DNA of 64,000 bases from Hydnum rufescens UP504 (taxonomy: Eukaryota; Basidiomycota; Agaricomycetes; Cantharellales; Hydnaceae), in the NCBI GenBank assembly GCA_014904985.1, contig MU129008.1, positions 1 to 64,000 of the forward strand, read 5' to 3'. This document shows positions 9,093 to 21,363 of this stretch, piece after piece. Made by a program: the position numbers and the translations under genes. The notes beneath the pieces are model-generated. The model had not been told where the DNA came from. It saw only the letters and a list, made by a program, of their open reading frames with translations, and did not search any database. Within the stretch, counting starts at the first letter, position 1. Every line of letters starts with the position of its first letter.

Positions 9093-12000
9093 TCAAGTTT
9101 GGGGTGCAGCGCCGGCTGGGGGTTGTGGAGTAGATGAAGGACCTGGTGGCGCAACAGATGGATTTCGAGATGCCTGGGATTGTTGCTGTTGTGACATCCG
9201 TTGCTGTGACTAGGGTTCAGGATTCAGTAGGATGCCCGAACGGAGTTGAGACTGGTCCTACTCACCCATATCATCTGGTGCATCTGCGCCGCGTTCTGAG
9301 GAATAGACTGCAGACCCTAGAATTATTAAGGACAATAAGATGCAGATTGTATGTATTCCGAATACTAAACGAACTCTAAACTGGTCTATGTTATTGCTGG
9401 CAGGTCCTCGGTTGGCATATGAGATCGCAGCAGTTTGAGCCTGTGCAGGAGACAGTTGGCTGGACGATTGAGGCGATCCATTCATTGAAACTGCTGAGGA
9501 TGGCCTTGTATTTACTACACTAGAGGCAGGGTGCGGCGAGCTGTGGCCAGGGACTGGAGAGGACGAGGTGCCAGGAGGCCCAAGTACACCTTGCGCTAGA
9601 GCCGTTTGCATTGGTGCGTTTGCATGTTGAGGCTGAGGACCAGGATGCTGTGGCTGCTAAGCAATTTGTTAGTAACTGTCACAGACACGATAGCCACACG
9701 ATGAAGAAAATCTTTCAACCTGTACGTTGCGCTGCGTCTGCAGAAGCGCATTTTGTTGTTGCCCTTGGGTCATCCCGGGAGCACGCGGCACAGGTTGGGC
9801 GGCAGATATTGGAGTGACGCCCATCCGTGGCTGCTGGGCAATATTCGGAACAGATAGGGTTTGTCCGGATCGAGGAACCTTAGATTGGCATAGAGAGCCA
9901 TCAAATGAATGCGACGAGAAAGGGAAAAGTATATATCAGTACCTGGCGTGCCGATTCTTGTAGTCGCCTTCGCTCTAGTAACATCTGTTGCTGAGCGTGT
10001 TGCTGATCCCGCTCATATTTGATTCGGCTCAATTCCGCCGGTGTGTGATGTTTCTGCTGTGAGACAACTTGGTGCGTGTCATGGAGGGTCTGATTTGAAC
10101 GAGACTTGCCTAGTGATAAAAGGACGCTATCGTTACAGGAGAGATGCTCCTCTATGAATATTACGTACCAGCCGGCTTGAACTCCCGTTTCTTTATAGTC
10201 TTGCGGATCGCATCGTGAAGTAGTGCGTGACGTGTTGCACGCTTCCCCACCGCCTTAGATTGTGCAGGGGGCGGCTTCTTGACACTAGCCTTCGAACTCC
10301 AACCTTCCTTCGGGACAGTAGATGATTTCCCAAGCTCAGAAGGCGTCCCTAGCCTTCCAACAGGGTGCTCATCTTTAACATCCAATTTGGATATGGACGA
10401 CAATCGTTGGTAACAATCCCATGCTGAACGTACATCAGTAGGGATTGTGACTCGTGACGAATTGAACACGTCTGAGATAAGGGACCAGTTCGTGGGGAAC
10501 TGACTGTGCAGGGCCTTGAGCTGCTGGTCTTCTTCGGCAGTCCACGTGAAGTGCTGCAATCGAGCATCTTTTTCGTTCGGGTCCGGAGGGGGTTGTGATT
10601 GATTCGGGTGAACATGATCTTGCGGCTTGGAACCACAAAACATAGCTGAAAAATAATCGTTAACCACATAAATACACTCATGAGACAAAACATTTACGGG
10701 CAGCTGGGGGGATCGCATCAGTACGAAGTTGAGAAAAAGATTCTTCCATTCCAGGGATATCGTTCGTATCTTCCCACGCTCCGCGTCTATATCTTTGCCC
10801 AGGTTGAAGAGCACTGACAAGGACATTCTTGGAGTCGAGCAAGCGAGTCGTTAATGTCAGTCTCCCGCTGGACATACCCGATTCATCAATACGCTTGTTC
10901 TTTTTGTCGATAGACTCGGCTTTCGGTGGTGCGGAGAACGAGTATACGTTCAACTCGGGGAATAAAGCAGGTAAGGCGATATCAAACTTGTCGGGGGTTG
11001 AAATGGGATCAGCCATGGCTAGACTGCGATTGAGTAGTTCAGAAAGATTTATGACTGTGTCTCCTAGCTCAAGATCTAAGACAGGGCCTCGGAGAGTCTG
11101 GGGGTCCAAGATGCTAGTGGCCGTCGAAGATAGAGCGGCATCTTCGCTGTTAGCTTTTAGACCCTCCTGGTGCACATCAGCCACGCTGGTCTGAGGATCC
11201 TGTGTGTCTCTAGGGATGGAAATGGAGGCGTCCATATCGGCGACATCTGGGATTCCGAGAGGCTCAGGATTTTCCTCGTTGTTCGGGTCTCCGGCGCCAT
11301 CAGCATCATCGGCCTCTCCCTCAGCATCCATGTCTTCGTCGGGATCCCCATCACCATCCATATCGGATCCTGCTTTCGTCGAAGGTTCCTGGGGGCTATC
11401 ATCGAGTTCGATTTTGGGGACTTGTTCCTCTCTGGCGTGAGCCTCTAAATCCTCCGCAGCCTCTCGAACGGCATTAACGGCATCAATGGCAGCCTGTTTC
11501 TCCACAGCCTTGGCAGCGGTCTCGTCATCTTCCTCATCATCGTCATCGTCCGCATCGTCCTCATCGTCTTGGCGAAGGTCTTGGCGGATAGTGATGGTGG
11601 CTCCCGTCCGCCGCGTCACAGGCTGGGCTTCATTTTCGGCATTGGAAACCAGGGCAGAGCCTCGCAAAGAGCGACGGGCTGGAGGGGATTCTTCTTCCCT
11701 CCCCTCATCTCTCATTTCCACGTCCATGACTTCCTCCTTGACGCGATCGGCATCAAGCTCATCATCAGTGAGGGGTATCTGCCATCGAACGGTAAGTTCC
11801 CGGCGCTGCTCGCCATCAGCGCGGTGCCACTCCAGAGCGGAGTATGCCAACTCCATAGCTACAGCGATTTTCCATTTTCGTTCCTCACGAAAATCGGTCT
11901 GCATCCATTTCTACATTCCAAAGCACCGGTTAGACAGCCCCATAAAGACCAGAAAATGAAATCACCATTTCCTCCAAAAGGTAATCTTGGTGCGATTTAT

Positions 12001-13140
12001 ATAGAATTGGGCCTTTCTGTTTTTTCGGCTGACGAAAACTCCAGATCCCTTGGGCCTTGAGTTCATTAATTCGTCGCATCGCCTTAACGTAGCGAACTTC
12101 ATTGAACATGACCTGGAGGAACAAGGGCTACATAGGAAACGCCAAACGAGCCTGTAGGCTCAAACGTACCTGCCACTCGCTCGTCGTCAAGCATTTTCCC
12201 ACCTTTTTGGCCAGTCGGGACGTGGGGTTGACCAACATCATCGCTTCCCATCGAGTCAAGTCCACCACAGGAGTCCCACTAGTAGTTGTCCGTCTCGCCT
12301 CTTTCTTCCGCTTCTTCTGAAACTCCACCGGAGGAAGGGGATATAATGAACCAGCGTACTGGGAGGTCAGCGGGTATAGACGCTCGTCGATATGATTATC
12401 TGAATCCATAGGTGCGGGAATGGATTCCAGATAATCCCCATGGAGGACCGAGCGAATAGGAGAATGGTGGGAGGAAAGGAAGACTATCGGTGATTTTGAG
12501 AGTAAGGAGGGTGATATGGCTAAGTGAGGAGGTGAGGGCGACTCTTCTTTGACGTCTAAAGGGATCTCATCATCGGCAAACACCACAGGTTCGAACGTCT
12601 TCGTCCGCCATGCATCATGCTTGAGAGTACGTGAACTAAGGTCGGGAGGACGTAAGGAAACACCGGAGTCATCCCGCCGTATCCCCTCCTGGCTTTCAGT
12701 TTGTAAGTGCGTGAGAGGGCTCGGTTCAAGTGTGGGGGGCATGATGAGATTTTCGTTTAATGGGGGGGACACGTCTCCAGTGGAGTCGTACAGCACTGTG
12801 TCGTGCGAATTAGGATGAAATGACTCGTCCACCTTGACGTTCTGACCAAAATTCCCGTCTACGTCCATTATTGAAGTATATTGCCTAGAGAAGGGTCAGT
12901 GATAGAAACAAATACAAGAAATCCACACACGGATTAGAGAGACTATGTTTCATGATAAAACGCTGAAGTTCCGGGGGGTCTTCGCCGGCACGAGCACTGG
13001 CTGAAGGGGTAATGGTCATAGTGGTTTGAGTCTGCAAAACATGGTAAAGATCACGCAGTAGACCCTGATGGGCCTCAATCAGCCTCCTGTTCGCATGAAT
13101 CAGTACTCCGAGTCGGAAAGGAGGATCTCTCAGACTTGCT
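9093..13140 (-). CDS. eaf1: Eaf1/Vid21-like NuA4 scaffold (HSA and SANT domains)
   Basis: Platform subunit of the NuA4 histone acetyltransferase. Exons from high to low: ~13140-12931, 12884-12170, 12112-11966, 11910-10698, 10645-10169, 10109-9943, 9878-9720, 9656-9375, 9316-9266, 9209-9093, all joined in phase by GT-AG introns. The HSA domain spans the second to fourth exons (EWQVMFNEVRYVKAMRRINE, GIWSFRQPKKQKGP, WMQTDFREERKWKIAVAMEL). A very acidic stretch (DDEDDADDDDDEEDDE) follows. A SANT/Myb repeat lies in the fifth exon (HFTWTAEEDQQLKALH, NWSLISDVF, AWDCYQRL). The C-terminus is Q/P/S-rich and ends PQPPAGAAPQT at 9093. The 5' end is not settled: the frame upstream of 13140 stays open to about 13430 with no in-frame ATG, 20 bp from the divergent TyrRS start. 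Its 3' part is duplicated at 1.5-4.7 kb. Confidence 0.88.
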
Positions 13141-13451
13141 GCAGCGAATCCCTTCGTGCCGCCAACGCTCTCTGTCGAAAGAGATGAGGATCTTCGATAG
13201 ACGACCCAGGTATCCCAGATCCTCCCAAAGCGAGATTCTTGGATTTCTGGTACTCCCTGGACATCTAGGCCGCAGTCCTCGATGATAATGTGGGGAGAAG
13301 TTCTGAGAGCGTCGGGTGCTGCCGACGAAATCTCCGATTTGGCGTTGAGTTGGAGTGAATTCGGATAGTTGCCGAGGAAATGCTTACATAATCCTGCGCA
13401 AACTGAACGTATCTGACTCCCTACTTAGCGAGCAGTTCTTGGGGCCACAAT

Positions 13452-15103
13452 ATGTCTACAACAGAGGTGATCTACGATCTGATAACGCGGAATCTTCAAG
13501 AAGTCCTTGGTGGAGATACCATAAAAAACCTTCTGATTGAAGGGAAAAATCCCAAGTGTTATTGGGGTGAGCGTTTGGACGTTACTGGATTACCGATCTC
13601 CTTGATCTTAACTTCTGGGCTATCTGATCACACGTAGGAACCGCACCTACTGGCCGACGTGAGTTTGCCAGTTCTGGGAGAATATCAATCGAGATATTGA
13701 CGACCCGGATCACTCACAAGCTCACATTGGATATTTTGTTCCTCTTACTAAGATCGCCGACTTCCTAAGAGCGGGTGTCGAGGTAAATCCCCCCTTATTT
13801 CTCGTAGGGTCTTCCTGATGTCGCTTTCAAAGGTCACAATTCTTCTTGCAGGTAACGTCCACTACATCGTGGTCTCAGCACCAGATCACATCTTCTACTC
13901 GGACTCTTAGATGTGCACGCGTTTCTCGACAATCTGAAGGCACCAATTGAACTGGTTCAGCATCGCGTGCAATACTATTCTCATGTCATACGGGCTGTTT
14001 TGTCTGCCATCGGGGTGCCGATTAACAACCTGAAATTCGTAGTCGGCTCTGACTACCAACTCACCCGGGAATATAACATGGACAACTACCGACTCTGTGC
14101 ACTGGTCACGGAACACGATGCCAAGAAGGCTGGAGCAGAAGTGGTCAAGCAAGTTACAACTCCATTGCTCAGCGGCTTGTTGTACCCTGGCCTTCAAGCT
14201 CTTGACGAGGAATATTTGGGTTGCGATTTCCAATTCGGTGGTGCAGACCAGGTCAATATTCTTGGAATTTACTATTCACACTACCGTTATCATTCAATTT
14301 GTTGTGTATCTAGCGCAAAATCTTCACATTCGCGGAAGCTACGCTTCCCAAGTTAGGATACCGGAAACGTGCCCATCTTATGAACGCCATGCTTCCTGGG
14401 CTCACCGGATCAAAAATGTCGTCGTCGGACCCAAACTCCAAGATCGATTTTCTGGACTCACCCGCTGTAGTTCGGAAAAAGATCAAGAATGCATTTTGTG
14501 AAGAGGGAAATATCGCGGAGAATGGGGTGCTTTCGTTCGTCAAGGCCGTGCTCATCCCAATTAGTAAACTCCGAATAGAACGACAGGAGCGGGGCGAGGC
14601 GACGGAAAACCAGCGACCGTTCGTTCTGGATGGTGCACCCCCCTCCACAGTTTTCTCCATTGCTCGGCCCGAAAAATGGGGTGGGCCTATGCATTACTCC
14701 TCTTTCGAAGATATGGAGCAAGAATTTGCGGAGCGCAAATTGCACCCTGGGGACCTCAAGACGGGCGTGACAGACGCGCTCATCAGTCTTCTTGAGCCGA
14801 TACAGAAGGCGTTCGAAGCCAATGTCGACTTCCAGCAGGCAGCTAAGAATGCGTACCCACCAGATGTTCCCCCTCCAAAGGAAGCGAAAAAGAAAAAGGT
14901 TTGACCTCGGTCTTAGTTTGTCTGCTCCGCGTTAATACTTCAGCCATTTTCTGCCTTAGGAAAAGAATCAGGCATCCCCAGCTCCCAACCTTGGCCCCAA
15001 GACACTAGTACCAGGTACCGTGACCGGCTCCGACCACCTGACACCTGGACCTGCAGAGGCCGTAAACGGGTTGGTAGCATCGATAGCCGAGACTAAAATT
15101 TAG
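13452..15103 (+). CDS. TYS1: Cytosolic tyrosyl-tRNA synthetase
   Basis: Class I aminoacyl-tRNA synthetase that charges tRNA-Tyr. Seven exons fit in frame: 13452-13566, 13638-13658, 13721-13782, 13833-13851, 13911-14251, 14314-14898, 14960-15103; two are only 21 and 19 nt. The start is [20 protein letters not shown]. The HIGH-type signature falls in [18 protein letters not shown] across the second and third exons, then [44 protein letters not shown] and the KMSSS loop ([15 protein letters not shown]). After KEAKKKK a last intron is inferred because the frame continues cleanly through [15 protein letters not shown] to a stop at 15101-15103; without splicing the protein would end KKKKV at 14904. 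The family length fits. It is head-to-head with eaf1. Confidence 0.95.
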
Positions 15104-15525
15104 ACAAGCATAATCTGTCAGCGGGCCCACCGCGATCCTTTGGACGCATGTTCAATATTGTGTTATTCGCGTGCTTTCCCTTGACACACCCTCCGGCATC
15201 TATACTTAGATATTACCACCATAACTGGTTGTCGTTACATCTAATGTAAAAGGTAGAACAATAACCGAAGTCAGCGTTCATGTCCTCGACCTCCAAAATT
15301 GCACGGCGTGGAGTGGTTCCTTGTGCAAACAAGAAAGACACCGCGCAATGTCGACAACTGCCGAAAAGATAATATCTAATCTTGCGTACATACATTGTCC
15401 AAAATCTACATCGTCAATCAGAATGTGTCACTGTACTGGGGAACAGGAATAATGAATCACTGTATTATGCGTCACAAACAAGGCGACCGTCGATGGAACG
15501 GAGACAAGGATCTACACATTAAAGT

Positions 15526-17359
15526 TTACGGCCATGAAAACCACATGGAAAGAATATCTTTCCATGAACGTCGCAAAGTGACATCTACACCCTCATCTTG
15601 AATCTTGGCCCGAGCAAAATCGCGGAGAAAATCACTGTCGAGATTACTGAGGGGACTTAGATCGAAGGAAGAGATGTCGCGGGGGTATATCACCAATTGG
15701 CAATCAACCAAGGGCGATTTCTCGTCAATAAGATCGGACAGCCGGCCGTTCAAGAAGTTGACATGACGATGTATCACTGAGAGGAGTGCGAGGGCTACAT
15801 CTACTGCCGCGCGATGGGTTGGTTCATCCGAATTCGGGTCACCAAGTGAGCGAGACTGATTCATCTCCAGTTCGGGAGCGGGTTCAGTGGAATGAATAAC
15901 GGATACGCGGGAGGAAAGATCATCGTCGCCCTCCATTCTGATGCCGCCTTTCCCAAGAAATGAACAACCACGGAGGCCCAGCCATGCGAGCGTTAGGCAG
16001 CAAGACTCGTATAGATCAGGGATAATCTTGTACTCGTCGGACGGTTGTGCAGTCAGGATTCGGTCCAGCTCTGAGGATATGCGAAGGTCACTGAATGAGA
16101 AGCGCACCGCCCGCAGCACATGATTATTCCGGGAGGCAAGAGACACACGGGGGCGAGAGATGTAAAAGAACGGGCGAGTCACCAGGTCACTAGGGGTGGA
16201 AAGATCGATAATCAAATCATAAATGCTCGGTTTTTCCATAAATAGTCGATCAGTAGTACCTGATTACAATGGCTTTAGAGGTACGGTCAAGAGCCAATCA
16301 GTTGTGGAGATACATACAAGCTATCCAGCCATTGCCCCTCGCGGTCTCTTCCTTCAATCTTTCCATATCACTTAATCCAACCATCCCGAGGACTGTGGGA
16401 GCACTGGTCGGTATAAAATCATCTTGACCGAAACATATCTCCACGCCGACGATGGCAAGGAGACATGAAAGCTCGGCTGCTGGATGCGTCCATATCATAA
16501 CACGCTTTCGTCCCAAGACATGTTTGATGAAAGTCATCGCACTTGGGCCCAATAAACGGAGCAGTTGCGGGAGGCGGAGAATTGGATGATAGGGCTGTGT
16601 ATGGATATCAGCTTGTTATATAGACCCACATAAAATAGCGAGCGTACATTTTTTGACAATTCAGATGCCCAGCCTTCCCATGGCGTCGGGCTGGGGGTCA
16701 ACGCCACTTGACACTCTTCGAAGTATAGACGCAAACACTCTCTGTCGTCATAATCATCATCCAGTTGGTTCGACAACCTCCTTATATTCTTCAGATGTCG
16801 CCACGGTCTTGGTCTTGGCGATTTGGCTAGAAAAGGCTTTATTAGCACGCCCTTAACGACAGGTGATGGGCATCACGCACCAACCAAAAGGCCCAAAGCC
16901 CCCAATCGTGCTCCGCGCATACCTTCGTCTGAAGTCTTGCGACGACGAAATATGCAGACCCCTTGGTACCCTTGACGAGTAAAATGACTGAAGGGGACAA
17001 GTTAGGTCACACGACATGGGAAAACAGAGATAACATTACATGACATCTTCTTCCATGAGGTGTAATCCACTTGGGAGGCATGAGAACTCTACTCCATTCA
17101 AGTCTAGATCTGGAAGCACATTGGCGGACCAATCGATGATGTTGCCCTATTTGAGTAGACATCAGTGACAACTATCATATCATTAGAAGAGAAAGCAAGA
17201 CCTTGGTGGGATGGAATGTGCAATGGAAGAGGGCGACAATCTTTTGGAGTATAGCTCGGTTATCACGAATTTTGAGCGGTGGCGTCGGTGTGATCAACTC
17301 ACATCCTTGAGCTCAGGCTCATCCAGGGACTTGCTGGAGAGCGCACCTGAATCCCCCAT
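15526..17359 (-). CDS. DENND11/LCHN-like DENN-domain protein
   Basis: Member of the LCHN/DENND11 (fungal Anr2-type, DUF2347/DUF4484) DENN family, expected to act in membrane trafficking as a Rab regulator. The start at 17359 reads MGDSGALSSKSLDEPELKD. Splicing out a short intron gives IVALFHCTFHPTKGNIIDWS, then LDLNGVEFSCLPSGLH, a conserved YQGVCIFRRRKTSDEGMRGA exon, LLVAKSPRPRPWRHLKN, LRLPQLLRLLGPSAMTFIKH, GRKRVMIWTHPAAELSCLLA and finally DRLFMEKPSIYDLIIDLSTP, ending at 15526. All junctions are GT-AG and in phase, with a CTAAT-type branch site in one intron (GCTAATA near 16850). The gene is divergent from epsin with 171 bp between starts. Family membership is good; the biochemical role is inferred from the family. 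Confidence 0.75.
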
Positions 17360-17530
17360 GAACCACAAGCGAACAGCTGGATGAGAACAGCGACGGATCG
17401 CGCTGGTAATGAGGATCTCACAGTGACAGAGTGACACAAGCGACCTATCGAACCGGCACTTTCCTTCTATTGATTATAGGCTCAAGTACCTCGGCAGAAA
17501 CATCTCAACTCATCGTTTGCCCTCTTAGCC
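17360..17530. promoter_or_regulatory. Shared promoter, DENND11-like / epsin
   Basis: Only 171 bp separate the two divergent start codons, so both genes must draw on this spacer (or on sequence inside the partner) for transcription initiation. No clear TATA box was identified. Confidence 0.5.
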
Positions 17531-19480
17531 ATGTCTACTCTTCAGGTGGATTATACAGCACCCGCTCCTTTCCTTGTGTAGACTCACTGCAGTTCATGCT
17601 TCCTTAGAGTTTTGGCAAAGGCGCGCTCCGGGTGGCCAAGAATTACACAAAGGGCTACAGCGAAGTCCAAGCAAAGGTCCGGGATGCCACCAGCAACGAC
17701 CCCTGGGGTCCCAGCGGCACTCAGATGAACGAGCTTGCCCAATTGACCTACAATCAGTAAGTTGTGATCGTGAGGTGACCGTTCCCTGGTATTTCCGCTG
17801 AACACGCCTTACAGAAATGACTTCGTGGAGATAATGGAGATGTTAGATAAACGTCTCAATGATAAGGGAAAGAACTGGCGACATGTTTTCAAGGTCTGCC
17901 TTTGCGGTCCCGCCTGGATCGGATGCATTAGTGACCCACCACGATCACAGGCTCTCACGGTGCTGGATTACTGCCTGCATGCTGGTTCGGAGAACGTGAT
18001 CATCTACTTCAAGTGAGCTGCCCACCTCCCCATCCTGAGGTGATAATCATTGCTGCCATCAGGGACAACATATACATCATCAAGACATTGAAGGAGTTTC
18101 AATACTTGGACGAAGATCAAAAGGATCAGGGAGCTAACGTCCGCCAAAAAGCAAAGGATATCACAAATCTCCTTCAAGATGATGCTCGTTTGCGCCAGGA
18201 GCGGAAGAGTCGGGCCTATATGCACGATCGTCTAGCAAACGGCACAGGAGGCGCCGATGATTACGGGAAGGATTCTGGAGACGATCGTTTTGGCCGCAGT
18301 CAGAGCGTGCCTCCAGGAGCAATCCAGGAGGTAATCCAAAGCGGCCTCCGCGAGATGATGAGGACATGCGAAGGGCGATCGAGGAGAGCAAACGATCGTT
18401 GCAAGCAGAACAAGACAAGCAAAACCGACTAACCAAGGAGTGAGTTCTATTAGATGTTTGCCCAAACTCATCCGATAGTAAAATTAATTTACCGAACCAG
18501 GGAGCGCGACCTACAGGCTGCGCTAAGGTTATCGCAAGACGAGGAAGCTGCTCGAAATCGTGCACTTGAGGATGCCAACTCCCGGGCTTTGTTTGATGAC
18601 CAGAATCAGATGATGTGCGTTGACTTCTTATATAACACCTTTGAACGGATGTCTTGATACTTTTATGATCGCCGTAGTTCGCTGGCGGACACGCCATTAC
18701 AACCGCAGCACACTTCGATCCAGCCGCAATTTACGTCCTTCAACCCGTATGCCCAGCAGATGCAACAGCAGGCGATGCAAGAGGAGTATTTACGTCAGCA
18801 AGCCGAGTGGAATCTCATGCAACAGCAGCAGCAACAGCTCCAGCAACAGCAGTTGCAGCAGGAGGAGTGGGCCCGCCAACAAGCTGCTCTTGAACAGCAA
18901 GCTTTACAGCAGCAAGCAGCGCTTCAGCAACAGCAGCAGGAGGAATGGCTGCGACAACAAGCCGCCTATCAACAGCAACTCCAGCAACAGCAGCAGCAGC
19001 AGATCTACCAGCCGCAGCTACAAGCCCAGGTCACTAGTTTTGGATCCAACAATCCATTCACATTTAACCCGCAGCCATCTGCACAATCACCCCCTCCTAT
19101 GCCAAACTTCTCGGCGTCCACCCCTAATCTTAGTGTCAACACCTTCACCCCCCGACCAACCTCTGAGCCCAGTCCTACTGAGGCCAATACACGCGCAAAC
19201 GCTCGCAGGCCATATGTCGATGATGGAAGGAACGCGCAGTTGGCTTCGATCATCGGCAACAGGTATCTCCTTCGTTTCGTGCTTGGCCGGCACCCGCTAA
19301 CGTTTGAACAGGGAGGATGGTCTGGATACATTCGGAAACATTGGCCAGCTGCGTTACGGCCATACTGGTGCCCAGACTGCGCCTCTTGTAGGGCAGCGTA
19401 CTGGAACTGGCGTAAATCCGTTCGCAAGCTTTACGCAGCAACAGCGCCAGCCGAACGAACAACCCTTCTTCTCGATTTAA
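17531..19480 (+). CDS. Epsin (ENTH, UIM, poly-Q, NPF motifs)
   Basis: Endocytic adaptor of the Ent1/Ent2 type. The ENTH domain binds PI(4,5)P2, UIMs bind ubiquitinated cargo and NPF motifs bind EH proteins. The start is ATG 17531 (MSTLQ, intron, SFGKGALRVAKNYTKGYSEV). ENTH continues through MNELAQLTYNQNDFVEIMEM, KNWRHVFKALTVLDYCLHAG, ENVIIYFKDNIYIIKTLKEF and KAKDITNLLQDDARL. Two UIMs follow: EDMRRAIEESKRSLQAE near 18360 and RDLQAALRLSQDEEAARN near 18505. A Q-rich stretch follows (18755-19020), then NPFTF and NPFA, ending near 19478. Between the ENTH domain and the first UIM the reading frame changes (18240-18340) with no plausible intron, as if one base were missing. Everything else is intact, so I treat the gene as functional. 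Confidence 0.9.
18755..19025 (+). repeat. CAG/CAA-rich poly-glutamine tract in epsin
   Basis: This stretch of mixed CAG/CAA codons, interspersed with Glu, Ala and Trp, encodes a Q-rich linker between the UIMs and the NPF tail. Such linkers are common in fungal epsins and are prone to length change between strains. Confidence 0.8.
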
Positions 19481-19691
19481 TGGGCATAATACGAACTGAT
19501 AATGAGTCGAAAGACAATGTATACATTCCTATCTTCAGGAAGCGGAAAATGTATTTGGACGTTGTTTGGTTTATTGGCCTCTTTCCAATTGTACACATTA
19601 GGCTACTTTCTTCACTACTTAATTAAGGTCACCCAGGATGGCTTGCAAGAGTTTTACTGACAGCCGAAGGCTTCAAGAGTTCATTGAGATA

Positions 19692-21271
19692 CTAAGAAGG
19701 TCGTGGCCACTGCATGTCTTGGCCCGGCCGCACCCCAACGCCCCCTCGGGCCCGGCTGAGATTCGCAAACGGCCCAGGTTCCTCGCCTAACATCCGAATG
19801 AGTGGCGAACAGCGAATAGGTAGAACCACTTACTGCGATCGATCTCCTCGCCAGAATCATCTTCGTCCTCGTTGTCCTCGGGCTCAGTGTTCGCCCAGCT
19901 CTCTGCGCGAGGATCCCGCCCTGGACCCTTCCATGGTTCCTTGACGCTCAGATCGCGCATGAGCCGGCTGACGGATTCTGCTTGATGTACATTCAATTCT
20001 GCTTCCTGTACGAGTGGGGAAGACGTTTAGTTCAGGCCTTGCTGAGGACTGCTGAAAGATAGAGACAGTGTTCGCACCCGTTCCTTCATGAGTCGATCAT
20101 GTTCTGGTCGATATTCACTAAAGCGCGAAAAGCGAGTATCATTAGCGACAAATGGCAAACGGGGTCATATCGGTTTTGGAGAAATCACGTTTCATATTCG
20201 GCACGAGCTCCATCGACGGCAGCAAAGAACTCTTTCATGCCATCACCCGTAACAGAGGACACGCCGACGGCCTAGAAAATCACCAGAGCAAGCCCAGGAG
20301 ACGAAGGATGCAGAAGATAAAGTCGACACCTCGCCGGATGCCCGCGCGGAGGTTTGGACCCACCGTAAGATGATTGTAGAATTCATCGAGAACAAGACTC
20401 ATGCTGTTCATTAGACTGTCCATGTAATTTCGGCTCCCCGTCACCTGCCCGAATACCAGAACTTTGACTCCCGTGCTCCGCCAGGGCGCGCTGGAAAGCC
20501 TCGAAATCTTGCATCCACTCTACGGCAAAATCATGCGGCTGGACGTCCGTCTTGTTGAACACCAAGATGAACGGGAGCTTGGTTTTGTATAATATACTGC
20601 ATTAGAAACGATGAGATTCGGCCAAGCGGACGATCGCGGAATAGCATAGCCTACCTGCAAGCATAGAGCATATTGGACATGAAGGTCGCCGGGGCAGTTG
20701 TTCGGGGGTATCGATGATATAGGCGATGACGGTAGGCAAAGACGATGCAATGGCATCTGTGATGATGGCACCCGACGCAGACCAGGTGAATATTTCTATT
20801 TGGCCAGGGGTATCGAGCACCACATAACTAAGAGGAGCCCGTCCCTTGAGCATTCAAGATATCTCTGCATGATGAAAACAATGACATCTACTCCACGGTA
20901 TCAGCCCTTTTCTCGATCAAGGTCAATACTTGGTCGAATTTGGTGGCGAAGAGGTTAAGGGAGGTGAGAATCCCGCCATTGGGACCTAGATTGTATCTTG
21001 GAGAGTAAAGTCGAAGGAATTGGTAAGGGAGGACGGAGAGAAATATAACCCACTGTTTCATAACCTCTTGGTAATACACGGTGTCGCGAATGTCAATATT
21101 GGCCTCGAATGGCATGTGAGTGACCGCAGGGTCCAAGTTGACGATATACGGAGGAGAGTTGTTGGCGTGAAGATGTGAATTTAGACGCTGCACAAAAGTA
21201 GTCTTTCCGCTACCAGCCATTCCAATGGTGATTATTACCATCGGTGGTTTCTTTGGATTACTTTCAGACAT
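19692..21271 (-). CDS. GPN1: GPN-loop GTPase 1 (Npa3/XAB1-like)
   Basis: Essential GTPase that, with its GPN paralogues, assembles and imports RNA polymerase II. The start at 21271 reads [20 protein letters not shown]. The P-loop is GMAGSGKTT, followed by [20 protein letters not shown] and [15 protein letters not shown]; the defining Gly-Pro-Asn loop lies in [20 protein letters not shown]. Then come [20 protein letters not shown] (G3), FILVFNKTD (G4), and an acidic tail ([18 protein letters not shown]) spliced to a last exon ending at 19692. At the G-run 20704-20708 (Cs on the coding strand) the frame breaks: IAYIIDTP must be followed by [16 protein letters not shown], which needs one more base. 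All motifs are otherwise present. It is divergent from NUF2 with almost no spacer. Confidence 0.92.
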
Positions 21272-21363
21272 TTTTTTTGTAGTTAGAGCAGCGGGAGAGA
21301 ATGGACGCAACAGCAACCTCAGAAATTTGATTCCGCGCGTCATGGGGGACAGGCTGTAGCGAA

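Noticed and set aside
4121..9880. RIP-like or methylation-driven CpG decay between the two eaf1 copies
   Set aside because: Many differences are CpG to TpG/CpA, but they occur in both directions: some in the intact copy, others in the duplicate. There is no one-sided mutation signature.
11486..12060. Long plus-strand open frames rich in Ser opposite eaf1
   Set aside because: They are the antisense of the acidic Asp/Glu-rich eaf1 exon (GAT/GAA codons read as TCx on the other strand). The eaf1 frame carries the HSA domain and proper splice sites; the antisense frames have no features.
18331..18341. An 11-nt intron in epsin (GTAATCCAAAG)
   Set aside because: It would repair the frame, but 11 nt is far below any spliceable size. 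A missing base upstream explains it better.
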